A DNA stretch of 64,000 nt from Lumbricus rubellus (GCA_945859605.1 OX243820.1:32182880-32246879); one strand, 5' to 3'; counted from the stretch's first letter, positions 37,410 through 50,624 are shown. Notes: generated by a model not told the origin, from the letters alone. A program made the numbers and translations.

Positions 37410-37726
37410 GGTTATTGTGACTGACGTCTCGGTAAATCGTAAACAGTAGGGCCGCCAACGAATGCAATAAAATTAGAGTGCCGCCTATGGACGATATCGC
37501 AACATGCATCCCAACATGCAAAGCGTGAGGGTCGGTTAGGGCTCAGGTTAGGCGTCGTGAGGGTCGGTTAGGGTTAGTTTTAGGGTTAGTGAAGTCATTC
37601 TGATGAAATTGAAGCGTGCTTTAATTTTCGCGGAAATATTGGGCCGTATGTCGGGCCGCTATGTTATGCACGCATCTACGGCGGCCATACTGTTTACGAT
37701 CTACTGAGACGTCAGTCACAATAACC
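37410..37726. mobile_element. MITE with GGTTATTGTGACTGACG ends
   Basis: Inverted ends of about 37 bp (GGTTATTGTGACTGACGTCT / complement) enclose a core with repeated GTGAGGGTCGGTTAGGG at 37502-37592. It lies upstream of the recognised Atg8-like exons. No transposase is seen. Confidence 0.75.
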
Positions 37727-37939
37727 TCAAGATCATTACTTAAAGGCATTCCTTTATAAGGCAAGACAGAAGAGAGATGTCTTTCAATAGCAACTGACAG
37801 AGTCTAAAGAAGGGACCTTTGGCCAGAGACGCATCGCCAAGGGATTATATTATATTGAAATTATCATAAATTCAATAGCTTAACTCTGTCAAAATAGTCT
37901 ATCATCATGATAAGTATTTTGTTTGGTTTCTTGAAACAG

Positions 37940-37995
37940 AACGAAGAGTGAGTCAGGCAAATGACATCAGAGCAAAGCGACCGGACTGCATACCA
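37940..37995 (+). CDS. ATG8: Atg8/LC3-like modifier, exon 2
   Basis: The acceptor is TTGAAACAG and the donor GTAAGA. The exon opens with two bases of a split codon and then reads 18 codons, RRVSQANDIRAKRPDCIP, matching the N-terminal helix and first strand of LC3-type proteins (LC3C: IRAKFPNKIPV). The preceding split codon would be Lys, Gln or Glu, as in the FKQRR motif of LC3. The first coding exon was not identified with confidence. Confidence 0.8.
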
Positions 37996-38529
37996 GTAAG
38001 ACAAAAAATTACGAGTTAGGCTGGTTCTGATTTTAAAATTATAGAATTAACCGATTATGGTGATCTCTAATATTTAACTTCGATGATAAGTAATATAATG
38101 AAGTCACAATTATTATGTGGGCTGTTTGTTACAATTAATTTTGCTGCATCTTTGACTTTCTCATTGGCATTTACAACGAATGCAAAATGATCGCTTAATT
38201 TATCCACTCAATTGTTTATCATTGTTCACCATCTTGTCTACTCCGGAAATGGTCGCTTGACATCGCGAAATAAATGCAAGAATTAATCGATGAAGCCATA
38301 ATTTGGCTTAAAGTTTTTAAGGATTAATTGATTAATTAAACATTTTGAAATTTATAGCTCTAATAATTACCTAGTCGTTTGTATCATCATCTGGAAAGTA
38401 GAAATGCATGGTCAAGTAATTACAGTGATAATGTATTAATGTGTCTTTAGTTCTTACATTTTTCTGCTATTCTTGGACTTCTGAAGAGTACATGATTTAC
38501 ATGTGTATATAAAGCTAACAGTCCTGTAA

Positions 38530-38650
38530 TGCAAGTACCGACAGTGTGAAGTCTGGCTATGCATGTTAAAGTTAATGAAGTCTGTAAATTCATGTTCAAG
38601 TAATGTGAAGTCTGGATGTGCATGTTCAAGTAATGTGTAAATTTGGTTAA
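38530..38650 (+). repeat. Short tandem repeat in Atg8-like intron
   Basis: Diverged units TGTGAAGTCTGGATGTGCAT plus GTTCAAGTAA, three to four copies. Confidence 0.65.
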
Positions 38651-38880
38651 CTTGCATTAACATTGTACTGCACTTTTGAACAATGTGAAATTAAGATCAG
38701 AAACCGAATTGTAGATGTTAAATCGACCTAGATTGTTCTAATTGACTTTCTTTTCACAAGTTGATTTGATTCATAAATAAATTGGAGAGGGGTATAGCCA
38801 TGGTAGCATCCAAATTTCAGTTGATCCCTATCAATGGTTGTCATTGAATGTACAATTACATTTTTCTTTTTTTGCGTTAG

Positions 38881-39053
38881 GTATTGCTTGAGAAGTTACC
38901 CGAGTCTATCGTTCCAACTCTCGAAAATCCGAAGCTGCTCATCCCAAGTGAAATGTCAGTCGCTCAGTTTATTTGGGTGATTCGGCGGAAAATCCAACTC
39001 AAGCCCGAAACTGCCCTCTTTCTTTTCGTGGGAAAATTGCTTCCCCAGAATAG
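38881..39053 (+). CDS. ATG8: Atg8/LC3-like modifier, exon 3 (ubiquitin-like core)
   Basis: The acceptor is TTTTGCGTTAG and the donor GTCAGT. The exon reads 57 codons plus two bases: VLLEKLPESI, then LLIPSEMSVAQFIWVIRRKI and ALFLFVGKLLPQN. These match the Atg8 core (VIVEK..., KYLVPxDLTVGQFxxxIRKRI, ALFFFVNNxxPP). Atg8 proteins are conjugated to phosphatidylethanolamine on autophagosomes and bind LIR-motif cargo receptors (family knowledge). The usual Lys of KFLVP/KYLVP is replaced by Leu, and NN of FVNN by GK, so the protein is divergent. Confidence 0.92.
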
Positions 39054-39119
39054 GTCAGTAATTTTTTGATTAACTTTATTTCCGGTTCATTCAACAGAGT
39101 CTTTGCCTGCGTGACGTAG

Positions 39120-39790
39120 AGTAACTACCACATGTTAGCGGTAGGTGCCAAAGCATGCTAATTATAATTAACACATGCTAAAAGTAAGAGCCAAAGTATG
39201 GTAATTAACACATGTTAAAGGAAGGAACAAGTCATGGTAACTGACAAATGTTAAAGGTAGGAACAAGTTATGATAATTGACACATGTTCAAGGTAAGAAC
39301 AAGGCATGGTAACTGACACATGTCAAAGGTATGAACCATGGTGCGGTAGCTAATACATGGGTAACTAATACATGTTGTAGGTTAGACCCAAGGTCAGATA
39401 ACTAGCATATGTTCTAGGCATAGCAGCCAATACATGTAATGTAATGTAGTGATGTAATGTAAATCTTCGAGAATTTCTCAGCGCCCACAAAAGCCACGCC
39501 AGGGAGACCAGCTTATTCACCGGCGCTATATCAAATCAAGTCCGCAATAGCCAGAGCTGCCATTTTCATTCCGGTGCCAGGTCAAAATCCGGGAAGGTCA
39601 AGCTGGGGTAGGATCCAAGGTACCGTAACTAACACAATGTTTAAGGTAAGAACCAAGATATGGTAGCAAACCTATGTTTTAGATTAGAATCAAGGTACAG
39701 TGATTAACGCATGTCAAAAGTAAGACCCAAGGTACGGAATATTATATTAAGGTAAAATCCAATTGAGGTAACAAAAACACAAAAGGGTAA
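39120..39790 (+). repeat. Minisatellite in the Atg8-like intron
   Basis: A unit of about 38-42 bp of the form GGTAACTGACACATGTTAAA plus GGTAGGAACAAGGCAT occurs about ten times, interrupted at 39440-39610 by a dispersed-repeat fragment. It fills most of the first half of the intron between 39053 and 40340. Confidence 0.85.
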
Positions 39791-40339
39791 GAACCAACAT
39801 ACACCTCTAAGACTTTGAGAACAGGTTCTCACTACGACTTCTGAGACTGTGCATAAGGACCTTGAACAAGTCTTCGACTCACACTTAAACAGCACTCTGG
39901 TGAACAAGTATCATATATGAAATTCGCATAAGACATCGAAACTATCAAGACTAAACAAAGTAATAGGGTATTTATTATTTAAATAGCATTTTAGTTACAA
40001 ATGTTTTCCTTGTCTGATTGTCTGCTCTTGGTAGCACCCGATCATGGTGTCTGTAGCAAGTTATGACCCGTTTGCTTCGTTTGGGGGGGGGCAGCAACTC
40101 GTGGGGGGATTCTAACCTCAAGACTGTTCTCCTTAAATACAGTGATGACTTGCTAGTAGATAGTCTTGAATGGGGGGGGGGCGCTATATAGCAATCTCCT
40201 ACAGGAATATATGAATGAACAAAAGTAACAGCTGCATTTGAAATTTGCAAATTATGACAGAATGGGTGCATTTTATTTTGTCTTCCCATGGTGTGTTTTA
40301 GTTTGTCTTTTAACGGGTGCGTTTTATTTTGTCTTCCAG

Positions 40340-40430
40340 TGCAACGATGGGACAGATTTATCACGACCACAAGGATGAAGACGGCTTCCTGTACGTGGCG
40401 TACAGCAGCGAAAACACGTTCGGCTTGTGA
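40340..40430 (+). CDS. ATG8: Atg8/LC3-like modifier, last exon with lipidation glycine
   Basis: The acceptor is TTGTCTTCCAG. The first T completes a Ser codon, then [20 protein letters not shown] and a terminal NTFGL precede TGA at 40428-40430. The penultimate Gly is the lipidation site; Atg4 would have to remove one Leu, as in [15 protein letters not shown] is the LC3-type wording, while SATMGQ is shared with GABARAP. All three exons join in phase. What follows is probably 3' UTR and intergenic sequence; I see nothing else coding up to the SINE at 41880. Confidence 0.92.
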
Positions 40431-41879
40431 CGGACGATACAAAGAGAGACTTTGCGGCCGTCTCGATTTCGCTACTGTCTTGAATCCGGATTTTTTCTGT
40501 GAAATCCAATCCGGACGGCTTTAATCCATTGATTCCGAATTCAATTCCCTCGTTGGGATTATCCGGCTTACTGAACAGCGGGAAATATCGTTTGCGCACA
40601 TGTGTGTGTGTGTGTTGAGCAGCTGCCATGTCACGACAGACAAATAATCTTCTGTTTGTTCCGATGGAAAAGTATTTTTTTCGAGTCTTCGTGTAATGTA
40701 ACTGTGGCTTACGAAATGCCTTTTGAATGTATACTCGGATTTTATGTGTACAGTGTGAGCTCGGTAACATGCAGGCGCCCTTTGATATGGTCCGTCGGTT
40801 TAGTAGGTATGCAAAAGTCTGGAAAATGACCCCTCCCTATATGTACATTTTCACACACCCTCCCACTCCCTCCCACACCCCCACATGCATGCATATATGC
40901 TAGACGTGCCTCTCAAATCCTGTATGATGGTTTAGTTTTGATACCTGTTGGTAGATATTTAATGGCAGTCAAAAGTGAAACTACACCTATCTGATAGTCA
41001 TGCTTCTCCCAGTAGTACTTGTCAGTGAGACTCATTTGAAGCAGGCCATGCCAATAGTGGACAAATTATCAAGGTTTCACACCACCGTTCTTATACGCCT
41101 GTAGACCCACCCCGATATGCAACATGCATGTGGGTTGACCCTCCCTCTCTCCATGTATACGTACTACTTGGACGGCCCATTCTGTGGGTAAGCCTGGCCA
41201 CACCGAAAATGGATAATTAATGTGAAGAATTGATCTTTAGCATTACATTGCTATTTGCATGCGACGCATTAACCTAGCTTCTCAACAGCTTTGGGGCACG
41301 AGGTCACTTTACTTTGAGCAGAAGATGGCGAGTAAACCTAGAGGACTGTAGACGGGTCCGCATTGTGATAGTACAGCACTTTCCAAATGTACCTGGTGAT
41401 TTTAGTTTTCTTATGTGGCATTGCTTCCACCATTTTACTGGTGATTGCCGACTAGGAGAAGGAAAGAGATTTTAGTTCTTTCGAGATTCTGTCTCGTGTA
41501 CGCTCTCTGCATTCTCAACGGCAAAAGCTGTTTTTGTGTTTGCATTTAATGCTTCTGCCATTCCGGCTTTGAGTGCGTAACTAGTTTTGTACAGAGTTAT
41601 TTTTTAAATGGATTTTAGTTTTGTGTATGTCGGCGTGAATGAATACTTTGAGCACCAAACTCCGGATTGTAGATTTAAACAGTCGATGTAAATACTGTCT
41701 TTTTGCATCTGCATCTTTTATGCACTTTGCAAAAGTGCTGGAGCAAGGCTTCTAACGGTATGACACCTTTATTGTCAATTGGTATCATAGATATGTTTAG
41801 CTCCTCTTTTCAACTCAGATTCACGAGAGGCTTGTGTCTGTCACCTTTTAATTTACTTTTATTTATTTGTTTCTCGCAT

Positions 41880-42085
41880 TTGCTATAGCGCCCCTTCAAG
41901 CTATCTACTCGGAGGCGCTCCTGACTACAGTGTGGAGACTGCATCGGAGATTCATGCCGAAGCGCACGAGCAATTGCGAGTGAGTGACTTGCTCAAGGTC
42001 CCAACGTGGTGGCTTGAGTGGATTCAAGCTTGGAACCCTCCAGCTCCAACACACCGAACCCCACCACTATGCCACAGCGCCCCGA
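41880..42085 (-). mobile_element. tRNA-derived SINE, reverse copy
   Basis: Reverse complement of the 8262 family: GCGCCCCTTCAAGCTA and CGGAGGCGCTCC at the left, and a diverged tRNA-like head at the right (near 42030-42085). It sits in the presumed 3' flank of the Atg8-like gene. Confidence 0.8.
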
Positions 42086-42477
42086 CTTTTGAAGACGCTC
42101 ATCTGGTTGTATTGTTTTAACAGATTTATTTAACGAGTAGTGGTGACATAGTGTGCCTGTGGTTGTCCGTTGTTAAGTTTTCTTATAATTTGCAATCGGT
42201 GCATGAGCAATCACAAACAGTAGCAAGCAGAGGTTTGACTTCAAGTCCGAAGTAAGCCATTGTCTTTGACAGAGTCGAGAGTTGTTGTACCATCTTCTTG
42301 CAACCTTAGCTGACTTCAGTCTGTAAAATGCCTTTTAGCTGTGGCCTGATGAGATTTTAGTTTGTTAATACTGTGTGTATGCTTGTCTGTGACCAGCATT
42401 TTTTCCTTTGTTGTTCTTGAAGCAATCTTTCGTTTAATTTGTGTCTGTTTGTTTTTTGAATTTGATTTGATGTTTAT

Positions 42478-42585
42478 TGTCCTAATAATACTAATAATAA
42501 TATAGTAATAATAATAATAATGATAAGATATAATAATACTAATATAATAATAATAACATAATATATATATATATATATATCAGTA
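42478..42585 (+). repeat. (AAT)n and (TA)n array
   Basis: TAATAATAAT steps and a TATATA run. Confidence 0.85.
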
Positions 42586-43192
42586 TTATCACAATCAGCT
42601 GAATTGATCTTATCAGCAGGAAATAGAGAGTGCTGCAGCTGAAAGATAATATTATTAGGACGTAACCTATGTTGATTAGGTTGCGGTAAGCTAAATAGGA
42701 CGTATGGCGCTGGTATGCTAATGAGATTGTACATATGGAAATGAGGTCATGTTTATGCTAACGATGACATTGCGTGCTGTCTGGCAATTACTTTATGGAC
42801 CTCCCTTGAAGATATGGAATTAAGAAGCTTGAAGTACTTATGCAGGACATGCCAATCAAACATTTCAATATTATTTCTACACAAATTTATTCCACCAGTA
42901 TTCTATTGAATCTGTTCTACTGGGATAAAGTATTACGCTAGATGCGGCAGACAATTGCTATTGTCCTTACTATTATAATCTTTATTATCGTAATTATTAC
43001 TGTAATTGTTATTGTAATACAGACTATTGTAGTCTTAGGGTGTAGGCTGTCATGGACTCTTTCTCTTTCATGTGAAATGAGCTCGAAGTAATTCTTGCAG
43101 GTTTTATGCCAGTCTTAAATCAATCAATTGAGCATAACTGTTGCACTGTAAAACGCCGTGCACATTTCCAGTATGTATGTATGCATGTGCAC

Positions 43193-43412
43193 TTGTTATA
43201 GCACCCCTTCAAGATTACCACTCAGAAGCGCTCCCGACTACAGCGCGGACATTGCATTGGAGTTTCACGCCAAAGCACTGAGCAATTGCGAGTGAAGGAC
43301 TTGCCCAAAGTCCCTACGCGGTGGCTTGAGGCGGATTCGAACCTGCTACCCTTCGACTGCAAGGCAAAGACCATACCCAGTACACCACCGCAACCCACAA
43401 TATGGGCTGGGC
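43193..43412 (-). mobile_element. tRNA-derived SINE, reverse copy
   Basis: Same family, minus strand. The B box is preserved as GGATTCGAACCTG (43334-43346), and the tail block CACTTGTTATAGCACCCCTT begins at 43191. Confidence 0.88.
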
Positions 43413-43833
43413 TGCCATTCAAATGCGTGTATTTATGTAAATTCTTTTATTTCTCAAAAACAACAGGCAAAATGCTGTGTACGGTGTAGAGTATGATAAG
43501 TGTGATCTGTATATATCGCCTTGTAGAACCCTTAACAGCGTTTAGTGAATGCTAGCTAGCTACGTATGGGTAAGTACTGTATTGCGCTGTGATAATGTCT
43601 ATGCCGGTATGATGGTGTGGCATTGAAAAGGAAATTATTATTCAATGCACGTGTTACAGTTGACTCGATACATCTGCTTTTTGTGCTAAAACGTCTGTCT
43701 AAAATTATTTGCAGTTTTCGTATGCGTGTGTTTTTGTTCGATTCTGACGTGAGTCACCTTTGACCTTTGCCTGGTCTTGGAACATTTTAATCCTTTCTGA
43801 CATGGGTGTCCACTGTCCGCAGATAATTTGGCA

Positions 43834-43864
43834 TGGGGGGGGGGGGGGGGGGGGGGGAGGGGGC
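43834..43864 (+). repeat. G homopolymer of about 25 bases
   Basis: A run of G broken once by A near its end. Its length is likely variable or mis-sequenced. Confidence 0.9.
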
Positions 43865-44579
43865 AAAACGCAATGGTCATAGTTAGATTTTTAGCAGGAA
43901 CTTGAAAATGCATGGCACGAAATTAAAAACGTCAGTATTTCTCATACAGGTTTCTGAATGTAAATTTATCAGTTGCATTTTGTTTATCATTTGAACTTTT
44001 GAGCAAAGAATTGCTCAGAACCAAAAAGTGGTAGTTTAAAAATAAGCTTAGGTGTGAATTTTCCGGTAGCGAGCAGTGCCCAGGGATGTCACTCTGAATT
44101 TAAGAAAAGGTCAGATCCGGCCGAAAAAGGCTAGAAAAAGTTAGATTGCGAATTTGTTAGAAATACATGCAATTTTCGGATTTGAAATTTCTGCGGCTTT
44201 TTTTTAGTCATTCGCTCCAAAATATTGCGACTTTTTGCTCATCTTTCTACGTTTTTACCTCCAAGCATGTTTTTTTTACCTTAAAGAGTTTTTTAAAGAA
44301 ACGCTGTGAAAGAGTTAGCTCCTGACAACAACAAAAATCTTCAAACCTATAGACAAGACCGAAAAACCTAGATCTAGGTGGAAAGCTATGAGTGGCATCC
44401 CTGGCGGACGCCCATGAACAAGTTAAACATGATGATAATCGCTGTTGCGAGCTTATGTGAAAAATAAAATGTTGACAACGACTCTAGTTATATTTCAACT
44501 GCTCAAAGCAGAACAGATGTACCTTAAGCTAACCCTGAGGCAGCCGTGTGTATGAAGTGTTAGCGACTTCATTTTCTTA

Positions 44580-44805
44580 GCCTCGGCATAATATTATGAG
44601 GACGGGTGGCCAGTCCTCTCCCTCATCTCCCACCGACAGTGTACGGTCGGTGTACTCATCACAGTTGATTATTATCTGAGGGCTTAGAAGCCTTAGATGG
44701 AGCAGAGATCTCGGTACAGATTTCTGGCCTATACATGGCGTGGAATTGAACCCACAATTGTTCGCTTGGCAGTCTAACGCGCTAACCACTACGGTGATGA
44801 CGTTG
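44580..44805 (-). mobile_element. Second tRNA-derived SINE family, reverse copy
   Basis: On the minus strand the A box TAGTGGTTAGC (44791-44781) and B box GGGTTCAATTCC (44753-44742) form a tRNA-like head. The body ends in GAGGACTGGCCACCCGTCC. It lacks the GAGCGCCTCTGAG tail of the other family. Confidence 0.75.
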
Positions 44806-44815
44806 ATCCACATTG

Positions 44816-45070
44816 TGGGGTGCAGTGGTATAGAGTGGGTTCGGTGGCTGTGAGCCGGAGGAGGGTTCCATGTTCGTATCCACCTCAATTCACCGAGTAG
44901 AGACCTTGAGCAAGCCCTTCGCTTGCAATATTATTGCTCGTGCGCTTCGGCATGAGACTCCAATGCAGTGTCCGCGCTCTAGTCGGGAGCGCCTCTGAGC
45001 AGCGAGAGCTTGAGTTGACGCTATAGCAAACGCGAGAAATAAAAATAAGATAAAAACAAAAATAATAAAA
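44816..45070 (+). mobile_element. tRNA-derived SINE, plus copy
   Basis: GTTCGTATCC B-box variant, then GAGACTCCAATGCAGTGTCC, GGGAGCGCCTCTGAGCAG and GACGCTATAGC, ending in an A-rich (AAAAT)n tail. It is placed back to back with a SINE of another family at 44580. Confidence 0.85.
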
Positions 45071-45079
45071 AATTTAAAC

Positions 45080-45780
45080 TGGCACAATCGGTTAAAACCT
45101 CTTTCAATGGCAGTCTCGTGAAAACCAAACGTAGGCTATATTAATGGATGACATCTTCAACTGTGTGAACGAAAATCGACAAGGCGACGAATTATTTAAT
45201 GTATTCATTGACGTTTATTAATTATTATATTTACATTTTTGGGGTATATTATGTCTAATTATATTCATCCTTGCTTTCCTATTTTAGCCACGTCATTTAG
45301 TCTGCCCATGCACGTATCAGAATCTGCATAATGCTTAATTAAAGGCCTTGATATAATTGGTCGGTGCTTTGAACAACAGAATATACCAATGAAAGGGAGT
45401 GAGCTTGTAATTGTCACAGCCTTTGTTTGACGGACTACAATAGGCTTTGTTGTGCTTAGACACGCGCGTTCCTGCGCCAACCTCTCCTGCATTGTTTAAT
45501 GTTGCCATGGCGACCTGATACCGTGCTTAATGTTGTCGCGTTGCTATGGTGATGCCGGTATCTTCTTTCTTCACTGTTCTATGATATTATATGTAGGGCC
45601 TATGTGTGTGCGGCCGATATTTGTCGTGTTCTTCCACCATTATAGGCTATCCGAGATGCTTTCGTGTTAAGCCGTAGCAGCATATATCCCGGGAGACAGA
45701 AGCTTACCTGAAAACGTATTGGAATTGTTGAGAATGCCATATTATACTCGATCGATAGTGATAAGCCTATTATAGTCAAT
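45080..45780. other. Non-coding stretch, nothing identified
   Basis: AT-rich single-copy sequence with no coding exon, RNA gene or repeat that I could recognise. The same holds for 10700-12600 (apart from one dispersed repeat at 11340-11430), 42590-43190, 46800-48800, 49660-50620, 53050-54560 and 55990-57200. Confidence 0.4.
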
Positions 45781-45784
45781 TAGT

Positions 45785-46062
45785 CGTCATTATCATCATC
45801 TTCTTCTTTTACTTCTTCGCCGTTATCGTCATCATTATTATTATCATCGCCATCATCATCATCACGGTCATTATCATCGTTGTCGTCCTCATTATTATCA
45901 GCGTCGTCGCCTGTATGTGTGTCTGTCTCGGTCTTGCTGTGTCTTTACCTGTCTGTCTGTCTGTCTCTCTCTACTCTTGTGGGGTTTCTTGCTTGCATGT
46001 GTATCGATCTATCAAATAATCTATCAATCTATCAATCAATCAATCTATCTATCTATCTATCA

Positions 46063-46138
<76 letters not shown>

Positions 46139-46213
46139 GCTGTCTGTCTGTCTGTCTGTCTGTCAGTCAGTCCGTCCGTCCGTCCGTCCGTCCGTCCGTC
46201 CGTCCGTCCGTCC

Positions 46214-46263
<50 letters not shown>

Positions 46264-46265
46264 AG
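45785..46265 (+). repeat. (ATC)n then compound CTAT/CTGT/CCGT array
   Basis: (ATC)-like DNA at 45785-45870. From 46020 there are blocks of CTAT, CTGT, CCGT and CTAT again, each differing from the last by one base. Confidence 0.95.
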
Positions 46266-46649
46266 ACTATTTGTGTAAGGCCTAAACACAGGCTTTTGCA
46301 ATGAGGTTATAAAAATTCTAGGCCAACCATTCGCTCTAGAAACAACGAAATCATTCCAGTCGTCCGATCGAGATACATATGAGTTTATTTATCCATGCGA
46401 TTTGTGTCAAATAAAAACCTTGGCTATTCCATGTCGACAGCAATAAACGTGTCACGAAAAGTCATCAGCGACACACAGGTGGCGCTCCACCGCATTAATC
46501 ATGCATGACGCAGTTTCTAGATGCAGCGCCGCTCAGCGGGGAACGTGATAAAAAAAAGAAATTCTCGCATAGACAATAAAACGCATGTTCATTTGCCGAC
46601 ATCTCTGGGATTCAATTAGCCTAACGAATAATGATATATATACTATAGG

Positions 46650-46650
46650 C

Positions 46651-46685
<35 letters not shown>

Positions 46686-46725
46686 TATACACCCACACAT
46701 ATATACACAATATATATATATATTC
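46650..46725 (+). repeat. (TA)n array
   Basis: TA dinucleotides with a CACACATATA insert. A similar TA array is at 17382-17425. Confidence 0.9.
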
Positions 46726-46735
46726 ATTCATTCGG

Positions 46736-46800
46736 ACATTTATATAGCGCCCCTTTCAAGTAAAAAGCTACTCAGAGGCGCTCTCGACTTCAGCGCGCCC
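46736..46800 (-). repeat. SINE tail fragment
   Basis: TATATAGCGCCCCTTTCAAG and CAGAGGCGCTCTCGACTTC are the SINE 3' end on the minus strand; the tRNA-like head is missing. Confidence 0.7.
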
Positions 46801-48829
46801 AAAAAGAACTGTTCTCGATTTGTGACGAGCGCGGACCTTTCCCGTCGGATGTCGCGTACTAAATAAAGAGATATAAGGCAAAACAGGCGAGAATTCTCAA
46901 AAACATGGAAAATTGTTTTATGGTGTATTATTATTTTAAAATATGTCTACTTTCAATATCTGCAATTAAAAATTTTGAATTCAAATGCTTAGTGTTGAAA
47001 AAATGACTTTTACCGCATGTGGTGTCAAAAGTTGCTTTGAATCAATCGCTCCATGAGCTATTTTCAAAGTTAAAATTCGCTACGAACGACAGAGCTATTA
47101 TACGCCATATGGACTATTTCTTGTAGTCGTGTCTACCACGTAAAAAATTTTCCCTTCAATATGGTACTGAATGGTCCATAAAAGTTGTTTCACCCGTTTA
47201 AATGAGCAGGTTTTGGTCAAAGTTTTAAGCATTCATTATTGCTTGCCTGACAACAAGGATGATTATTATTCAAGCCACGCCTCCGACCCAGTTTTCTTAG
47301 AGTCTAATTGGCTTACGAGACATATCGCGACACTGACCTTAGATCGTGCGCATGCGAGCTAGCAATTCTTGGTCTCTCAACTTGTTGATGTTGCTCATTT
47401 TCTTTAGTTACTTTCGGAGAGAAACGTTATTTTTGCGTTTGTTTCGGAAAGAATTCGTATGAAAATTATTCACACTAAGCTTAATTTACATTAGCCTAAT
47501 AGAAAGTGAAAATTTGAAGCTGTTAAACTGTTCAAATAGTGATAGCCTAGGCAGGCCCTATTCGTAATCGTAGCCTTATCTCCAAGCTTCTAAAGTGCCA
47601 TTCGAAAGCCAAGTGTGGAGCACCAGCTTATTCACGAGCGCTGCGTCAAGTCAAAAGGGTTGTCCGTAAGAGTAGTCCAAAAGTGGTCCGGGTCGAGTTA
47701 CCATAGAAAATGAATTCTTAAGACTGTCCGATGAACACGGGTCTTATTCAGCGAAGCGATAAAGATTCCGCCGACGATAGGTAAACATGTGCGCATGGTC
47801 TATTGTCTAAGTGGGTACATAATTAAAATTCTTTATAAGATTTGAAAGAGTCTCGTATTTAAGTCAGTTCTGTTTATCGGATCCAACGTATTCCATTCAC
47901 GTCTGCTGGTCGAGTAAACAAATCGCGAACAATTATATCGTAGGTCCCTTCACGCTTCGATGTCAAAGCCTTATTTCTTTGACCAGCGGCTCATTAGCCT
48001 AATAAGCCTCCTAGCCGAGTCAACAAATCGCGAACAATTGTATCATCAGTCACAATGTTTGCATAAATTTAATCAAATCAAGAATGGGGTATAGTAGGCT
48101 ATCATATTCGAGCTTACCTAGAAGGACCTTGTTAATTATTTGTTTGTGTTAGGCTATTTAAGACTCATACATCGTCGGTCGGTCAAAATGAAACGACGAT
48201 CTGTCCGCCTGCGCGTTAGATGCGTTGTTTGCATTAGTTTCTTTAATTCAATTCAGCAGTAGATTGTATTTCTATCACAGTTTTGAAAGTAGTAGTTCGA
48301 TTTTCATGCCGTTTGATGTATTCGATACAGGATATAGCCATGAATGGACCAGCAAATTTGCAGAAGAATAAATTAATGGTTACTAAGGACTTACCCGACA
48401 CAAATGTTCCGAAACTTTAAGCTCGATTTTCTCAATTGTAATGATTTAGCAAATTGCAGATTCAAATGAGTATAACTTCAGTTAGAAATAAGATATTTTC
48501 ATTCTGTAAAAAGTATTTTGAAGAAAAATATCTGTAGAATATGAATAAATAAAAAGGTCCAAAACCGTCATGTGACGGAAAATCATCCCCCCCGTCACAT
48601 TTGAGGTCAATTCGTCTCCAACCCAACCCCGCATCTCAACTTACTTGCTCTTGAAAAATGTGCTAGATCTAGAGAAGCTATGTTTGGATTAGATGCTTTT
48701 AGCGTCATCTTCCGTCAATTATAACACGTACGGCGATGGAGACTGCATGCGTGTGTACAAAGCACGAATATCTTCGCCTACAGCAGCGGGAGTCGGCAAT
48801 TTAACGAAAACATAGAAGACCACATGCAC

Positions 48830-49165
<336 letters not shown>

Positions 49166-49272
49166 AACATCTGACCCAAGAGCGTTCATATCCTAAGGCT
49201 GCGATAATAATAGTATATCAAAATGCATGTATTTACATTAAATCATGTACATGTATAGTTTTATATACATTG

Positions 49273-49305
<33 letters not shown>

Positions 49306-49535
49306 AGAAAGAGAGAGAAAGAGATAGAGAGTCAGACAGACACAGACAGACACAGGCAGACAGACAGACATACAGACAGACAGATAAACAGACAGACACA
49401 GACAGACAGAGCGAGAGAGAGAGAGACAGATAGACAGACAAGCAGACAGAGTGTGTGTAAGTGTAGCCTATGTATGCATGTATGTATGTATGTGTGCGTG
49501 TGCGCGTCCGTGTGTGTATGTGTGTGTGCGTGTAC

Positions 49536-49633
<98 letters not shown>

Positions 49634-49650
49634 ACGTGTGCGTGTATGTG
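49273..49650 (+). repeat. (TG)n, (GACA)n, (TG)n arrays
   Basis: TG at 49273-49305, purine-rich GAGA/GACA at 49310-49450, then TG with an uninterrupted run at about 49546-49628. Confidence 0.95.
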
Positions 49651-50624
49651 CGCCTGCTCGGGCGTCGATAAGAACTGACCGATTTTGTGCAGTTCGTGTT
49701 CTTCTGAGAACAACGAACAACAGCCGTATTATTATTATGACGATGAGAATCATGGCGGTCGTATATTATTATCCTGAAGTAATAACACTGTAATTGAAAG
49801 CCAGCGACCACCACCAACAGCCCCATGGTGACTTTAGATTGCAATAATAACGCCTAATAAGGATGTGGCTGACAGATTCGGTCTCAGTCAGCGCAGACCC
49901 AGGATATGAGCTATATGATAAAATAACAGCAGCCTGAAACAAGTGCGTGTTTTAAGACCATAGGGGCTTCTAATTATCAGTGTTTAATCTAGACGTCTCA
50001 TGGGGGAGAATTTCCCCAAAGGAATGAATTTTCCTCATCGCGAGGTGTTGTATAGGCCTAGGCCTACCTGTAAATGCGTAGCAATTTCTCCAGGAGGAAG
50101 TTAATGTATAACAGTTTCTACCCCCCCCCCCACCCCTTAGAAAAACGGAGCGGCCCTGTGCACATGCCTATAGGCCTACATGGACATCGTGGTAAATTTT
50201 GGTCGAGCAGAAAAAGACTAAAAAAGAAGAAAAAAGTCATCAGTTTTTGGGGGGGAAAATGGTCGTTGGAAAATTTGATCGATGAAGGTAGTGCCTGTCT
50301 CAAGCCTGAATAACTGAGGAGGGCGACACTACGCTATGCATTGCCTAATCATATTTGATACGATGCCGTGTCATTAAGCAGCAACTGTAGGTCTACAGTG
50401 CAAGCTCTCGAGTTAAGGGAAGGACTTTTAAACCGAACGCGGATAATAAAGATGATGCCAGTGTTTAAATACAATAGGCTACAATACAAATTATACAATA
50501 CCATGCAATAGATGATAAGTAGTGCAATCGATGTCAGCTTAATAACAACTTCTACCTATTCGTAATTAGGAAACTTACAGTGAAAAACAGAGAAAAACTC
50601 AAAAACTATGAACTTACGCTACAA

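Noticed and set aside
37528..37592. Telomeric repeat tract
   Set aside because: Only a few GGTTAGGG-like units occur, mixed with other sequence and enclosed by MITE ends; a similar core occurs in another MITE.
37603..37615. First exon of the Atg8-like gene (ATG AAA TTG AAG C)
   Set aside because: It has the right phase to join 37940, but it lies inside a MITE and the donor GTGCTT is poor.
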